A stretch of DNA of 16,867 bases from an uncultured Clostridia bacterium (GTDB lineage: Bacteria; Bacillota; Clostridia; UBA1381), in assembly GCA_934462945.1 (NCBI GenBank), contig CAKSJF010000052.1, positions 1 to 16,867 on the forward strand, in the 5' to 3' direction. A program made the position numbers and the translations under genes. Numbering within the stretch: position 1 is the first letter of the stretch; each line of letters opens with the position of its first letter. Below are positions 1 through 7,582 of the stretch, piece after piece. Below the pieces are notes generated by a model. That model ran no database searches. It was not told the DNA's origin and was given only the letters and a program-made list of their open reading frames with translations.

Positions 1-375
1 CATTTCCTCTTTTGTAACACCGTTTACGCGATCTAATGAAACCGCAAGCGTCTGCTCCGTATCCTGATAGCGCAGGGTCAGCTGATAGCCGGTGCGTGCC
101 TTTTTGTCATATCCAAAGCTGATTCCCCAGGCGGTTGTATTTTGTTTCAAAAAATCCATCGCACGGATTGCCGTATAGGAAATTTTAAGAGATAAACGAA
201 AAGCGCTCACACAGGGCATCAAAAAAAACTGCCTTGCATGCGCGCGTTTCAAATGAAATTTAGAAGCTTTCACACACCCATCCCAGCCAGAATATTTATG
301 TACCTTTTCCGGCTGTATCGAATAGGGCTGCCTGTCCTTCGTGTATGTTGAAAAATTTTGCTGAAATAGAATCAT
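1..375 (-). CDS. Unrecognised protein, N-terminal 125 residues (runs off left edge)
   Basis: An open frame runs without a stop from an ATG at 375 to the window edge, giving 125 codons. It begins MILFQQNFSTYTKDRQPYS and continues through an aromatic-rich stretch to SLDRVNGVTKEEM. A GGGAGG ribosome binding site lies 7 nt upstream (383-388) and a TTGCAA-17-TATAAT promoter lies at 414-442, so the start is well supported. I see no signal peptide or membrane segment in the visible part and do not recognise a family. The alternating short hydrophobic and polar segments suggest beta-strands. Lying downstream of an AraC regulator and a fructokinase-like gene, it could be a carbohydrate-acting enzyme with an N-terminal beta-sandwich, but that rests on context only. 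It has its own promoter and may be separate from the upstream pair. Confidence 0.7.
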   Translation of the reverse strand, partial: MILFQQNFSTYTKDRQPYSIQPEKVHKYSGWDGCVKASKFHLKRAHARQFFLMPCVSAFRLSLKISYTAIRAMDFLKQNTTAWGISFGYDKKARTGYQLTLRYQDTEQTLAVSLDRVNGVTKEEM

Positions 376-413
376 AATTCTGCCTCCCTAAGCTCAATGT
401 TCTTTTTAAAAAC

Positions 414-442
414 ATTATATACTCCAGGCAATACTTTTGCAA
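414..442 (-). promoter_or_regulatory. Sigma-A-type promoter for the left-edge gene
   Basis: On the minus strand, TTGCAA (437-442) is followed by a 17-bp spacer and a perfect TATAAT (414-419). This sits just downstream of the araC stop codon and about 40 bp before the ATG at 375. No obvious terminator was found between the araC stop (467) and this promoter, so read-through from araC is also possible. Confidence 0.7.
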
Positions 443-466
443 TGATTCTTTATGCTGAAAAATTGA

Positions 467-1246
467 TTAATTCTGCTGTTTTCGGAATTGATATGGGGTA
501 GTTCCAAACTGCTTTTTAAACTGACGGATAAAATGCTCCGTATAATTCCATCCGCACTGCTCTGCCACCTCACGAACCGAATAGCCACTGTACCAAAGCA
601 GCGACCGCGCTAATTTCATCCGTGCAGAAATCACGTCATTCCGAAAAGAAACCCCAAATAATTCTGTATATAGATGCTGAAAGCGCGAAACACTCAGAAA
701 CATATTTGCTGCAGTTTCTTCCACATTCCATTCCCATTCCGGATGTGCCTGAATGTTTTTGTGCAGCGCGGTAAAATTCAGATACCGGGTATCATCCATC
801 CGACTATGACCATCCAGCTCCGACAGCTCAGAAAGCTTTAAAAAGAAATACCGTCCCAAAGCCGACAGCGGAGAAAATGTTTCTCCTCCGCTTTCGTTCT
901 CCTTTTTCATCATCTGAAGTAACTTTCGGATTTCTTCCTCATAATAAAGCCTGGTCACCTTTTCCTGCGGCAAACGCTCCAATATGCGTTCCTCCTCCTG
1001 GTTTTCGCAGACAAAGTGGAAATATTCATGATCAAAAGCCTCGCCTTTCGGATAATATTCCGTATGCTTTCCAATTCGGAATATGCAATAACTCCCCGGC
1101 TCTGCTAAAACATAGCCGCCATCCTGGAAAACATAAGTCTCTGAACGGAAAAGCACAAATAAATTCCAATCCTCTAACCCATTCGGACGGCAGCAATGAA
1201 ATCCTTTTCCAAACACACTTTGCGGAAATAAGTTTTCGATCAGCAT
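467..1246 (-). CDS. AraC/XylS-family transcriptional regulator
   Basis: A 259-residue protein with the usual two-part AraC plan. The N-terminal half (about 1-130) is a cupin-like sensing domain rich in aromatic and beta-forming residues. The C-terminal 100 residues hold two helix-turn-helix motifs. The first is in the NVEETAANMFLSVSRFQHLY segment. The second is in SVREVAEQCGWNYTEHFIRQ, followed by the conserved FKKQFGTTPYQFRK end. An in-frame TTG at 1267 would add seven residues, but the AGGGGGA ribosome binding site lies just before the ATG at 1246, so I chose that start. It is 28 bp downstream of the sugar kinase and probably shares its promoter. By context it may control sugar genes here, including the gene at the left edge; the ligand is unknown. 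Confidence 0.88.
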   Translation of the reverse strand: MLIENLFPQSVFGKGFHCCRPNGLEDWNLFVLFRSETYVFQDGGYVLAEPGSYCIFRIGKHTEYYPKGEAFDHEYFHFVCENQEEERILERLPQEKVTRLYYEEEIRKLLQMMKKENESGGETFSPLSALGRYFFLKLSELSELDGHSRMDDTRYLNFTALHKNIQAHPEWEWNVEETAANMFLSVSRFQHLYTELFGVSFRNDVISARMKLARSLLWYSGYSVREVAEQCGWNYTEHFIRQFKKQFGTTPYQFRKQQN

Positions 1247-1274
1247 ATCCAATTCCCCCTTTTTCAATACTGTT

Positions 1275-2246
1275 TTATAGCATTTTCTCCGTCTGTTCCA
1301 GCATAAATATGTCCTTCTCCTCCGGCATCACGCAGATTGCACCATAGGATGCGGTCACAAGGGATGCGGCGGTGCTGGCATAGCGAAGAAGGTCATAGCA
1401 TTTTTGCTCATCCATTTCCGAAAAGTTCAGATCATACTCTAAAAGCTTTGAAAGCGCCGCTCCACAGAACGTGTCCCCTGCACCGGTTGTATCTACAGTT
1501 TTAACCGAATGGAAGCAGGGATGGTGTAAAACAAGCTGTTCCTTTACCAGGTATGCTCCATCCTTGCCGCAGGTAGCAAACAGAATTTTTGGATGATATT
1601 CTGCAAACAGCAGCTCCGCACCCTTTTTTACATCCGATTCACCATACAAAAATTCCAGCTCATAGTCCGATATTTTGATGATATCCGCATAAGAAAGCGC
1701 CAGGCGGATTGCCGATCTTGCCTTCTCCTCGCTCTCCCAGAGCGGCATGCGGAGATTCGGATCAACCGAAATCAGAACACCGTTCTTTTTTGCCGTCTCT
1801 AATGCTTTGACCGTCGCTTGGCGGCAGGAGGGATGTGTGAGAGAAAGTGTTCCGCAGTGAAAAATTTTTGAACGCCGGATCAGATTTTCATCCACCTCGC
1901 TCTCCTCTAACATCACATCCGCACTATTGTTTCTGGAAAAAGCAAAGCTCCGGTTTCCATCCGAATCCAGCGTTACAAAAGCAAGCGTTGTAAAAAACTG
2001 ATCTGACATAGAAAGTCCGTCCGTCCGGATTCCTGCATCCTGAAGTGTTTTCTTTAAAAGCTGCCCGAACGTGTCCGATCCGACCTTGCCGATAAATGCT
2101 GTTTTCTTTCCCAGCTTTGACAGCGCCGCAAGCACATTTGCCGGCGCACCTCCCGGATTTGCCTCAAAGGTCAAATTTCCGCGCTCCGATTTCTGCCGCG
2201 GTGTAAAGTCAATTAAAAGCTCCCCTAAAGCCGTTACATCTATCAT
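1275..2246 (-). CDS. scrK: PfkB/ribokinase-family sugar kinase, fructokinase-like
   Basis: A 323-residue cytoplasmic kinase that should transfer phosphate from ATP to a sugar hydroxyl, most likely fructose to fructose 6-phosphate. The PfkB hallmarks are present: the N-terminal GELLIDF strand, the PGGAPANVLAALSKLG segment (about 31-46), SVDPNLRMPLW (about 160-170, typical of fructokinases), and the C-terminal DTTGAGDTF signature (252-260) with the catalytic-base Asp at about 258. Length is normal for the family. The ATG at 2246 has a GGAGG site 7 nt upstream and an excellent promoter at 2274-2302. It is followed by an AraC regulator after 28 bp, which fits a small sugar-use operon. Fructokinase is preferred over 2-keto-3-deoxygluconate kinase or ribokinase on overall sequence, but substrate cannot be settled by reading alone. 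Confidence 0.85.
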   Translation of the reverse strand: MIDVTALGELLIDFTPRQKSERGNLTFEANPGGAPANVLAALSKLGKKTAFIGKVGSDTFGQLLKKTLQDAGIRTDGLSMSDQFFTTLAFVTLDSDGNRSFAFSRNNSADVMLEESEVDENLIRRSKIFHCGTLSLTHPSCRQATVKALETAKKNGVLISVDPNLRMPLWESEEKARSAIRLALSYADIIKISDYELEFLYGESDVKKGAELLFAEYHPKILFATCGKDGAYLVKEQLVLHHPCFHSVKTVDTTGAGDTFCGAALSKLLEYDLNFSEMDEQKCYDLLRYASTAASLVTASYGAICVMPEEKDIFMLEQTEKML

Positions 2247-2273
2247 TTTAATTCCTCCAAATCTTTTCTTATA

Positions 2274-2302
2274 ATTGTATGATAAAACACTCCTCCTGTC
2301 AA
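2274..2302 (-). promoter_or_regulatory. Near-consensus promoter for the sugar kinase-araC operon
   Basis: On the minus strand, a perfect TTGACA (2297-2302) is separated by 17 bp from TACAAT (2274-2279). The kinase ATG is about 28 bp further on. It faces away from the mecA promoter, so the 2303-2340 stretch is shared regulatory space. Confidence 0.8.
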
Positions 2303-2321
2303 GTTTTTTTATACAAATATC

Positions 2322-2345
2322 GGGAATTTTAAAAAAACTATTCCC
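2322..2345. repeat. Inverted repeat between divergent scrK and mecA promoters
   Basis: GGGAAT (2322-2327) and ATTCCC (2340-2345) form a 6-bp inverted repeat around a 12-nt A/T-rich centre. The right arm overlaps the -35 of the mecA promoter. It could be an operator for a dimeric regulator; nothing in the sequence names the protein. Confidence 0.35.
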
Positions 2346-2369
2346 AAAACGGATTTTTTATAGTATAAT
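2341..2369 (+). promoter_or_regulatory. Promoter for mecA-araC
   Basis: A perfect TATAAT lies at 2364-2369. At a 17-bp spacing upstream is TTCCCA (2341-2346), a 4-of-6 match to the -35 consensus. The mecA start follows about 30 bp downstream. Confidence 0.6.
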
Positions 2370-2400
2370 GATAATATGATAACAGAAAGGGTGCATGAGA

Positions 2401-2967
2401 ATGAGGATTGAAAAGGTGGAATTTAATAAAATCCGGGTAACATTATTCTCGGAGGATTTCAGCGCTATGAACCTGAGCCAGGAGCATCTGCATTCCGATT
2501 CTCCGGAGCTGCATTCCTTTCTGCTGCAAGTGATGCAGAAGGTGCAGCGCGAAACCGGTTTTAACCCTTATAACGGTCAGGTTGTGGTGGAGGCGACACC
2601 GTTTTCGCAAGGATTGGTGCTGATGGTCAGCAAAATTCCGCAAAAGACAGCGAAAAAGCCGCAGCCCTCCCCCCGCCGTGTGACTGCAAGAAAAAAAGCG
2701 CCTGCCCTGCACACGCTCATCTGCCGTTTTCAAACATTAGAGGATCTTTCCTCTGTCATTCGGCTTTTGGATGATTATGTGACCTGCGGCGCGGTCTATT
2801 GGTATCGCGAGGAATACTATCTGGTTTTAAAAACAAACCGCGTTCCGACTGTTCTGCACGAATTTGCTACCGTTTTTCCGGATTTCGGGTTCTTTGCCGA
2901 GCGTCTTGCAGAGCACGGAAAGCTGATTGCAGAACAGGAAAATGTTTTAAAACTTCGTGACTTTTAG
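2401..2967 (+). CDS. mecA: Adaptor protein MecA
   Basis: A 188-residue MecA/YpbH-type adaptor, which in Bacilli hands substrates such as ComK to the ClpC-ClpP protease. The N-terminal part matches the family pattern (MRIEKVEFNKIRVTLFSEDF), and so does the NGQVVVEATPFSQGLVLMVSK segment. A basic Pro/Lys/Arg linker (about 80-102) leads to a C-terminal ClpC-binding-type domain starting HTLICRFQTLEDLSSVIRLL. It is somewhat shorter than the roughly 218-residue Bacillus protein, mainly in the linker. Two in-frame ATGs compete: 2395 (4 nt after AGAAAGG) and 2401 (10 nt after it). I chose 2401 because family members begin with Met followed directly by a basic residue and IE. It is followed after 12 bp by an AraC regulator, probably in the same mRNA. 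Substrates in this organism are unknown. Confidence 0.88.
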   Translation: MRIEKVEFNKIRVTLFSEDFSAMNLSQEHLHSDSPELHSFLLQVMQKVQRETGFNPYNGQVVVEATPFSQGLVLMVSKIPQKTAKKPQPSPRRVTARKKAPALHTLICRFQTLEDLSSVIRLLDDYVTCGAVYWYREEYYLVLKTNRVPTVLHEFATVFPDFGFFAERLAEHGKLIAEQENVLKLRDF

Positions 2968-2979
2968 AAAGGATCGGAT

Positions 2980-3759
2980 ATGATTTTCTGGGATCAGTAC
3001 CAGCTTCAATTTGAAAGCATTGGACTTTTTCGTGCCGAGCAGGAATGGAAGCACCCAGCGCGCACCATCGACACCTATGAAATCATTTTTATGCTGGAGG
3101 GATGCGCACACCTGGAGGAGGACGGGATTCCCTACGAGCTTTATCCGGAGAATGTTCTGCTCTTAGAGCCTCAAAAAATGCACCGCGGAACACAGTTTTC
3201 GCATGAACCAGTCTCTTTTTACTGGCTGCATTTTAAAACAAACGCTCCCATTTCCCCCAAAAAGCTTTCCCTTTCAAACGGCTATGAAATCAAAAGCTTT
3301 TTAAAGGCGCTTCTGCACAAAGTAAACACCCCCGGCTATACTGTCGAGGAAAAAGACGCCCTGTCCCTCCTGATTTTAAAGGAGCTTTGTTTTCATGCAG
3401 AAAATCAGACGCAGGAATCGGACGCGTTTTTTCATCAGCTGACCGAGTATATCCGGATTAACCTATCCGAACCGCTCAGTGTGAAATCGCTTGCTCTGCA
3501 TTTCGGATATAACAAAACCTATTTAAGCCGCCGCTTTAAGCAATTCTGCGGTATCGGTCTGAAAGAATATCTGTTCCGCGAAAAAATGAACCGCGCAAAG
3601 GATCTGCTCCTGCATTCCTCTTATTCTGTGAAAGAAATCGCAGGTAGGTGCGGCTATTCTGAAGAAAATCTCTTTCTAAAATTCTTTTCCTACCACGAAA
3701 AAATCAGTCCGACCGAATTTCGGAATCTGTATTGCCACACGCATATGAACAATAAATAG
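2980..3759 (+). CDS. AraC-family transcriptional regulator
   Basis: A 259-residue regulator with an N-terminal cupin-like domain (about 1-140). The segment IIFMLEGCAHLEEDGIPYEL then LLLEPQKMHRGT is typical of the AraC sensing barrel. The C-terminal DNA-binding domain (about 160-255) holds LSVKSLALHFGYNKTYLSRR and SVKEIAGRCGYSEENLFLK as its two helix-turn-helices, ending KISPTEFRNLY. The ATG at 2980 is preceded by GAAAGGA. It lies 12 bp after mecA and likely depends on the mecA promoter. It shares the family and the 259-residue length with the regulator at 467-1246, but the two read as distinct paralogues rather than a recent duplication. The ligand is not known. Confidence 0.87.
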   Translation: MIFWDQYQLQFESIGLFRAEQEWKHPARTIDTYEIIFMLEGCAHLEEDGIPYELYPENVLLLEPQKMHRGTQFSHEPVSFYWLHFKTNAPISPKKLSLSNGYEIKSFLKALLHKVNTPGYTVEEKDALSLLILKELCFHAENQTQESDAFFHQLTEYIRINLSEPLSVKSLALHFGYNKTYLSRRFKQFCGIGLKEYLFREKMNRAKDLLLHSSYSVKEIAGRCGYSEENLFLKFFSYHEKISPTEFRNLYCHTHMNNK

Positions 3760-3824
3760 CGTAGATGACAAAAAAGCACAGACCGTTCAAACATCCCCCT
3801 GAAGTACACCATCAGTCATGCTTG

Positions 3825-3842
3825 AAGCGTTCTGCGCTTTTT
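3825..3842 (+). terminator. Small hairpin and T-run after the mecA-araC unit
   Basis: AAGCG (3825-3829) pairs with CGCTT (3835-3839) around a 5-nt loop, and five Ts lie at 3838-3842. The stem is short, so this is at best a weak intrinsic terminator. It lies 65 bp after the araC stop and just before the convergent HAD gene end. I found no convincing terminator for the opposite strand in the same 92-bp gap. Confidence 0.4.
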
Positions 3843-3851
3843 CTCTTGTCC

Positions 3852-4544
3852 TCAAAAAACCAGATTTTCCAAGCCGGATACATCATGAATCACGTAAAGT
3901 GCATCCGGTTCTAACAACTGTTTTTCTTCCTCGCTCAGAGCGACTGCAACGGCATCAATTCCGCCGTTTTTTGCAAAATTCAGATCATTCTGTGTATCGC
4001 CCACCATGAGCAGCTCCTCTTTGGAAAAACCATAGTCCTGGCAAATCTTTTCGATATAATATGGGTCAGGCTTTGGCGGATGAATGCCGTCATAGGTATA
4101 GATTTCTTCAAACTGCTCTGTAATTCCTAATGCATTCAGACAGCAAAGGGTGGTCGGGAGATCGTCCGAGGTGACGACAAACAACTGATACCCTTTTTCC
4201 CGCAGCCGCAAAAGCACACCCTCTACATCCTTGCAGGGAGGCACGATTTTTCCATGCGCCGATCCGGCATGAAATGCATCCACAATCAACTGCTCCTCTG
4301 CCTGGATACCGTATTTAGAAAGCACGCGGTTGACTGTGTCAACCGTTTCATGGAATGTTCCGTAGCACAAAATGCCGCGGATTCCCTGATTCACTCCCAA
4401 CTCCTCAAGGATTTCCGTTTTTAATTCCGGATTGGCAGCTACCGCAGAAAGCACCGTTTCAATCGCATATTCTGCCACCGGAAACCAAAAGTCACGGTAG
4501 AGAACCAGCGTTCCATCCTTATCAAAAAGAATCGCCTTTTTCAT
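3852..4544 (-). CDS. HAD-superfamily phosphatase (phosphoglycolate-phosphatase-like)
   Basis: A 230-residue haloacid dehalogenase-type hydrolase with all four family motifs. These are DKDGT (8-12, nucleophile Asp8 and acid/base Asp10), the Thr/Ser of FVVTSDD (about 122-128), Lys158 in PPKPDP, and VGDTQNDLNFA (181-191) with metal-binding Asp183 and Asp187. A helical cap inserted after motif I gives a class C1 layout like phosphoglycolate or beta-phosphoglucomutase relatives. The start is the ATG at 4544, one base after the phoR stop, with AAGGAGA inside the end of phoR; an in-frame upstream extension to 4625 lies wholly inside phoR and lacks family similarity. It is the last gene of the phoB-phoR unit, so a role in freeing phosphate or clearing a phospho-metabolite is plausible but inferred. 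Substrate is not identifiable. Confidence 0.85.
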   Translation of the reverse strand: MKKAILFDKDGTLVLYRDFWFPVAEYAIETVLSAVAANPELKTEILEELGVNQGIRGILCYGTFHETVDTVNRVLSKYGIQAEEQLIVDAFHAGSAHGKIVPPCKDVEGVLLRLREKGYQLFVVTSDDLPTTLCCLNALGITEQFEEIYTYDGIHPPKPDPYYIEKICQDYGFSKEELLMVGDTQNDLNFAKNGGIDAVAVALSEEEKQLLEPDALYVIHDVSGLENLVF

Positions 4545-4545
4545 G

Positions 4546-6207
4546 TTATTCCGTCTCCTTTTTGGGAAAGGTGAGGGTGATTTTTGTACCCTCTCCCACC
4601 TTGCTCTCAAGCGAGATTTCCGCATGATGGTACATTACTCCGTGCTTTACAATTGCAAGACCTAAGCCTGTTCCGCCCTCTTTTTTCGATCTGCTTTTAT
4701 CCACCCGGTAAAACCGCTCAAATACACGCTCCTGCTGCGATGCAGGGATGCCGATTCCGGTATCACTTACAGAAATCCAGGCATGCTTTTGATCCTCGCC
4801 GGTTTCCACCGTGACCGAACCGTTTTCCTTGTTATACTTAATCGCATTATCACACAGATTATCAATCATTTCGTCTAAAATTCTCGGAACACCGTATACC
4901 CACGCGTCTGTTCCGATAACATTCAGGGTGACCTGTTTCTTTTTTGCACTCTCTGAAAGCCTTGCGGTAATTTTCTTTGCAAGTGTTTGCAGGCTGACCG
5001 GCTCGGATGGCTCTGACACCTGATTGTCTTCTAATTCGGACATATGGATAATGTCATTGACTAAGGTGATCAGCCGCTGCGCCTCTGCATAAATTGTGTT
5101 AGAAAAATTAATTGCGTCCTGCTCCGGGACAGTTCCGGTTCTCATCAGCTCGGCAAAGCCGGAAATGGAGGTCAGCGGTGTTTTCAGCTCGTGCGAAACA
5201 TTTGCGGTAAATTCGCGCCGGATGGTTTCTCTCTTAACACTCTCTGTTATATCGATAATTACAATCACCGCACCAATCACCTGCTTCTTTTCAAAAACCG
5301 GATTGGCAATCAGCTGATAGGTGCAATCCTCATAATGCATCATGGTTTCTGCATGCTTTCCCTCTAATACCTCTCCAACCGCTGTCCGGAAATGCTCGGT
5401 ACGGTTCAGCGTCAGCACATTTCCTTCCTGTGCTGTCGTATCCAAAAGCTTCAGCGCCGCTGTGTTGCAGGATAAGAGCTGAGCATTTTTATCAATGGTG
5501 AGGAATCCCTCGCGCATATTTTCCGTAATCAGAGAAAATTCTTTCTGCTTCTTTTTCGCTTCCTCCAGCTGACTCCGGATGGTTCTCTGCTGACTGATAA
5601 TTTTGTGCAAAAACGGAGCAAGCTCATCATAAACCCAGCATTCCTCCGGATAATCCAGATTCATTTCATTGATCGGCTTTAAAACGCTTTGCCCCACGCG
5701 ATAGGAAAGATAAGCAGAAAGCGCCAGGGCAAGCAAAAGAATATATACAAGCGGCTGCAACAGCCCTAATACAATGGTGACCACTGTATACTGCTTGGTT
5801 GATACACGCAAAACATTTCCGTCCGGAAGTTTTTTTGCATAATAAACTGTCTTTTCAATGCAGGTTTTGGAATACCGCGTTCCGGTTCCGCTGCCCGTTT
5901 TTATAGCCTGCTGAAACTCTGTACGGTCAGAATGATTTTCCATTTCCTTTGCATCTGCCGCAGTATCGTCGAGGACTGTTCCGTCCGGCGCAATCAGGGT
6001 GACGCGCTGGTTACGGTTTGAAAATTCCGAAAAGAATTTCTCCTCGTCAATCTCCACTGCATAGGAAATATATTCTGCCTCGCTTTCCAGTTCCTTTTCC
6101 AGCTGATGCTCAAACACACCGAACAAAACACCCAGAATCAGAACAAAGCAAGCTAAAAGCGACAACACCGATGCCAAAAAGGATGATCGGAAAATTTTCT
6201 TTGTCAT
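4546..6207 (-). CDS. phoR: PhoR-type sensor histidine kinase
   Basis: A 553-residue membrane histidine kinase. In order it has a first membrane segment (about 9-32), an extracytoplasmic sensing region (about 33-140), a second membrane segment (about 142-168), a HAMP-like linker, and a PAS domain starting near MREGFLTIDK (231-240). Next is the dimerisation/phospho-acceptor helix FTANVSHELKTPLTSISGF with His339. The ATPase domain has an N box around Asn450-Asn454, DTGIGIP (482-488) and GGTGLGLAIVKH (511-522). This is the Gram-positive PhoR plan and it should phosphorylate the adjacent PhoB-type regulator. The ATG at 6207 directly abuts the TAA of that regulator, with GAGGTGG as ribosome binding site, so translation is probably coupled. 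No key residue is missing. Its location beside pst-phoU supports a phosphate signal, relayed through PhoU and PstB. Confidence 0.92.
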   Translation of the reverse strand: MTKKIFRSSFLASVLSLLACFVLILGVLFGVFEHQLEKELESEAEYISYAVEIDEEKFFSEFSNRNQRVTLIAPDGTVLDDTAADAKEMENHSDRTEFQQAIKTGSGTGTRYSKTCIEKTVYYAKKLPDGNVLRVSTKQYTVVTIVLGLLQPLVYILLLALALSAYLSYRVGQSVLKPINEMNLDYPEECWVYDELAPFLHKIISQQRTIRSQLEEAKKKQKEFSLITENMREGFLTIDKNAQLLSCNTAALKLLDTTAQEGNVLTLNRTEHFRTAVGEVLEGKHAETMMHYEDCTYQLIANPVFEKKQVIGAVIVIIDITESVKRETIRREFTANVSHELKTPLTSISGFAELMRTGTVPEQDAINFSNTIYAEAQRLITLVNDIIHMSELEDNQVSEPSEPVSLQTLAKKITARLSESAKKKQVTLNVIGTDAWVYGVPRILDEMIDNLCDNAIKYNKENGSVTVETGEDQKHAWISVSDTGIGIPASQQERVFERFYRVDKSRSKKEGGTGLGLAIVKHGVMYHHAEISLESKVGEGTKITLTFPKKETE

Positions 6208-6873
6208 TTATTCCACCTCAATTTTATATCCGATATTTTTTACCGTCTGAATCAGCGCACCGGCATCTCCCAGCTTTACGCGCAGCTTACGGATATGTAC
6301 GTCTAATGTGCGTGATTCTTCATAAAATTCTCCCCACACCCGGTTTAAGAGTGTGTTTCTTGTGACCACATTTCCATTCGCCTCCAAAAGCGTTAAAAGG
6401 AGCGAATATTCCTTATAGGAAAGCGGAATATCCGCTCCGTTTACCCGGATCACATGCTTTCCCGGATTCACATAAAGCGCACCAATCCGGTATTCCGGAT
6501 TTTTCATACCGCCGGCACGCCGTAAAAGCGCCCGCACGCGCGAGATTAGCTCCGTCATACCAAACGGCTTTGCCAAATAATCATCTGCTCCTGCATCTAA
6601 ACCGGTCACCTTATCAAATTCACTTCCCTTTGCGGTCAGCATCATAATGGGAAGTCCGGCTGTTGCTCCGCCCTTTCTCAGACGCGAGAGGATGGAAAGT
6701 CCGTCCTCCTCCGGCAGCATAATATCCAGCAGTACCAAATCCGGAATCTGTATTTCAAGCGCTTTCCAGAACTCACGCGGACAGGAAAAATCCCGTACCT
6801 CATACCCCTCTCTGGAAAGCGCATAGCTTACTAATTTACGGATGTTATCATCATCCTCTACAAAGTAAATCAT
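6208..6873 (-). CDS. phoB: PhoB/PhoP-type response regulator
   Basis: A 221-residue OmpR/PhoB-family regulator. The receiver domain (1-about 115) has the acidic pocket Glu6-Asp7-Asp8, phospho-acceptor Asp50 in LVLLDIMLP, switch Thr80 in MMLTAK, and Lys102 in LAKPFG. A winged-helix DNA-binding domain follows (about 125-221), ending RTLDVHIRKLRVKLGD then IGYKIEV. A TTG four codons upstream (6885) is in frame, but GGGGG sits 5 nt before the ATG at 6873, so the ATG is preferred. It has its own promoter at 6907-6935 and overlaps neither neighbour. By position it should be activated by the PhoR kinase downstream and bind the TTAACA-like repeats before pstS. Confidence 0.92.
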   Translation of the reverse strand: MIYFVEDDDNIRKLVSYALSREGYEVRDFSCPREFWKALEIQIPDLVLLDIMLPEEDGLSILSRLRKGGATAGLPIMMLTAKGSEFDKVTGLDAGADDYLAKPFGMTELISRVRALLRRAGGMKNPEYRIGALYVNPGKHVIRVNGADIPLSYKEYSLLLTLLEANGNVVTRNTLLNRVWGEFYEESRTLDVHIRKLRVKLGDAGALIQTVKNIGYKIEVE

Positions 6874-6906
6874 AAAAACCCCCAAAAGTTTTTCTTTTCT
6901 AATGCC

Positions 6907-6935
6907 ATTATAGCATATCCAGGGAAAACTTTCAA
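6907..6935 (-). promoter_or_regulatory. Internal promoter for phoB-phoR-HAD
   Basis: On the minus strand, TTGAAA (6930-6935) and a perfect TATAAT (6907-6912) are separated by 17 bp. The -35 overlaps the phoU stop codon (6932-6934). No TTAACA-like repeats were seen around it, so it looks constitutive and would keep some PhoBR available independent of pst transcription. Confidence 0.75.
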
Positions 6936-7582
6936 GGCTTTATTGCTTCATAGCTTCCTGTAATTGAATAAATTACCCACTGTGCAATATTTTCTGCATG
7001 ATCCCCGATTCTCTCAAAATACTTGGCAATCATTAAGAGATCAATTAATGCCTCCGCATCCTCCACACCGCTCTGCACGCTGGAAATCAGCTCGGTTTTC
7101 ACCTTTTGAAACAAATCGTCCACACCGTCATCACGCTTGATAACGTCATATGCAAGCGAAACATCATTCCGCACAAAGGACTCCACACTTCCGGTTACCA
7201 TTGCAATCGTTGCTCTTGCCATGTCTGCAATATGCACCTTGCCGCCGATTTCGCTTTGCGTTACAAACGGAACAATCTCGGTGATGTCCGATGCCTGATC
7301 CCCAATTCGCTCCATATCTGAAATCATTTTGAGCGCTGAGGAAATCACCCGAAGATCTCTTGCCACCGGCTGCTGCTGCAAAAGCATCCGCATGCAAAGG
7401 TTTTCAATATCGCGTTCTTTCTGGTCGATCTGCCGATCTGTTTCAAAAATTTCATCCCGGAGCGTCTCGTCATGATCAATCAGGTATTTTGCCGCCTTGG
7501 AAATTGCTTCCTCGCAAAGCGCACCCATCGTAATTAATTCTGCATTCAGCCGGGAAAGCTGCTGCTCAAACCGATTTCTCAT
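6932..7582 (-). CDS. phoU: Phosphate signalling protein PhoU
   Basis: A 216-residue all-helical cytoplasmic protein with the two internal PhoU repeats. Each repeat carries the metal-binding signature: MERIGDQASDI (about 90-100) and FERIGDHAENI (189-199). PhoU couples the transport state of PstSCAB to PhoR and keeps the Pho response off when phosphate is ample. Length is typical. The ATG at 7582 shares one base with the pstB stop (TAATG), so translation is coupled to the ATPase gene. The 3' end carries the -35 of the next promoter. Confidence 0.95.
   Translation of the reverse strand: MRNRFEQQLSRLNAELITMGALCEEAISKAAKYLIDHDETLRDEIFETDRQIDQKERDIENLCMRMLLQQQPVARDLRVISSALKMISDMERIGDQASDITEIVPFVTQSEIGGKVHIADMARATIAMVTGSVESFVRNDVSLAYDVIKRDDGVDDLFQKVKTELISSVQSGVEDAEALIDLLMIAKYFERIGDHAENIAQWVIYSITGSYEAIKP

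Noticed and set aside
877..1347. 156-codon open frame on the plus strand
   Set aside because: It is antisense to the AraC regulator and the end of the sugar kinase, with no family similarity and no start signals.
4545..4625. N-terminal extension of the HAD hydrolase into phoR
   Set aside because: The extra 27 residues are basic, unlike the family, and overlap phoR; a good ribosome binding site serves the ATG at 4544.
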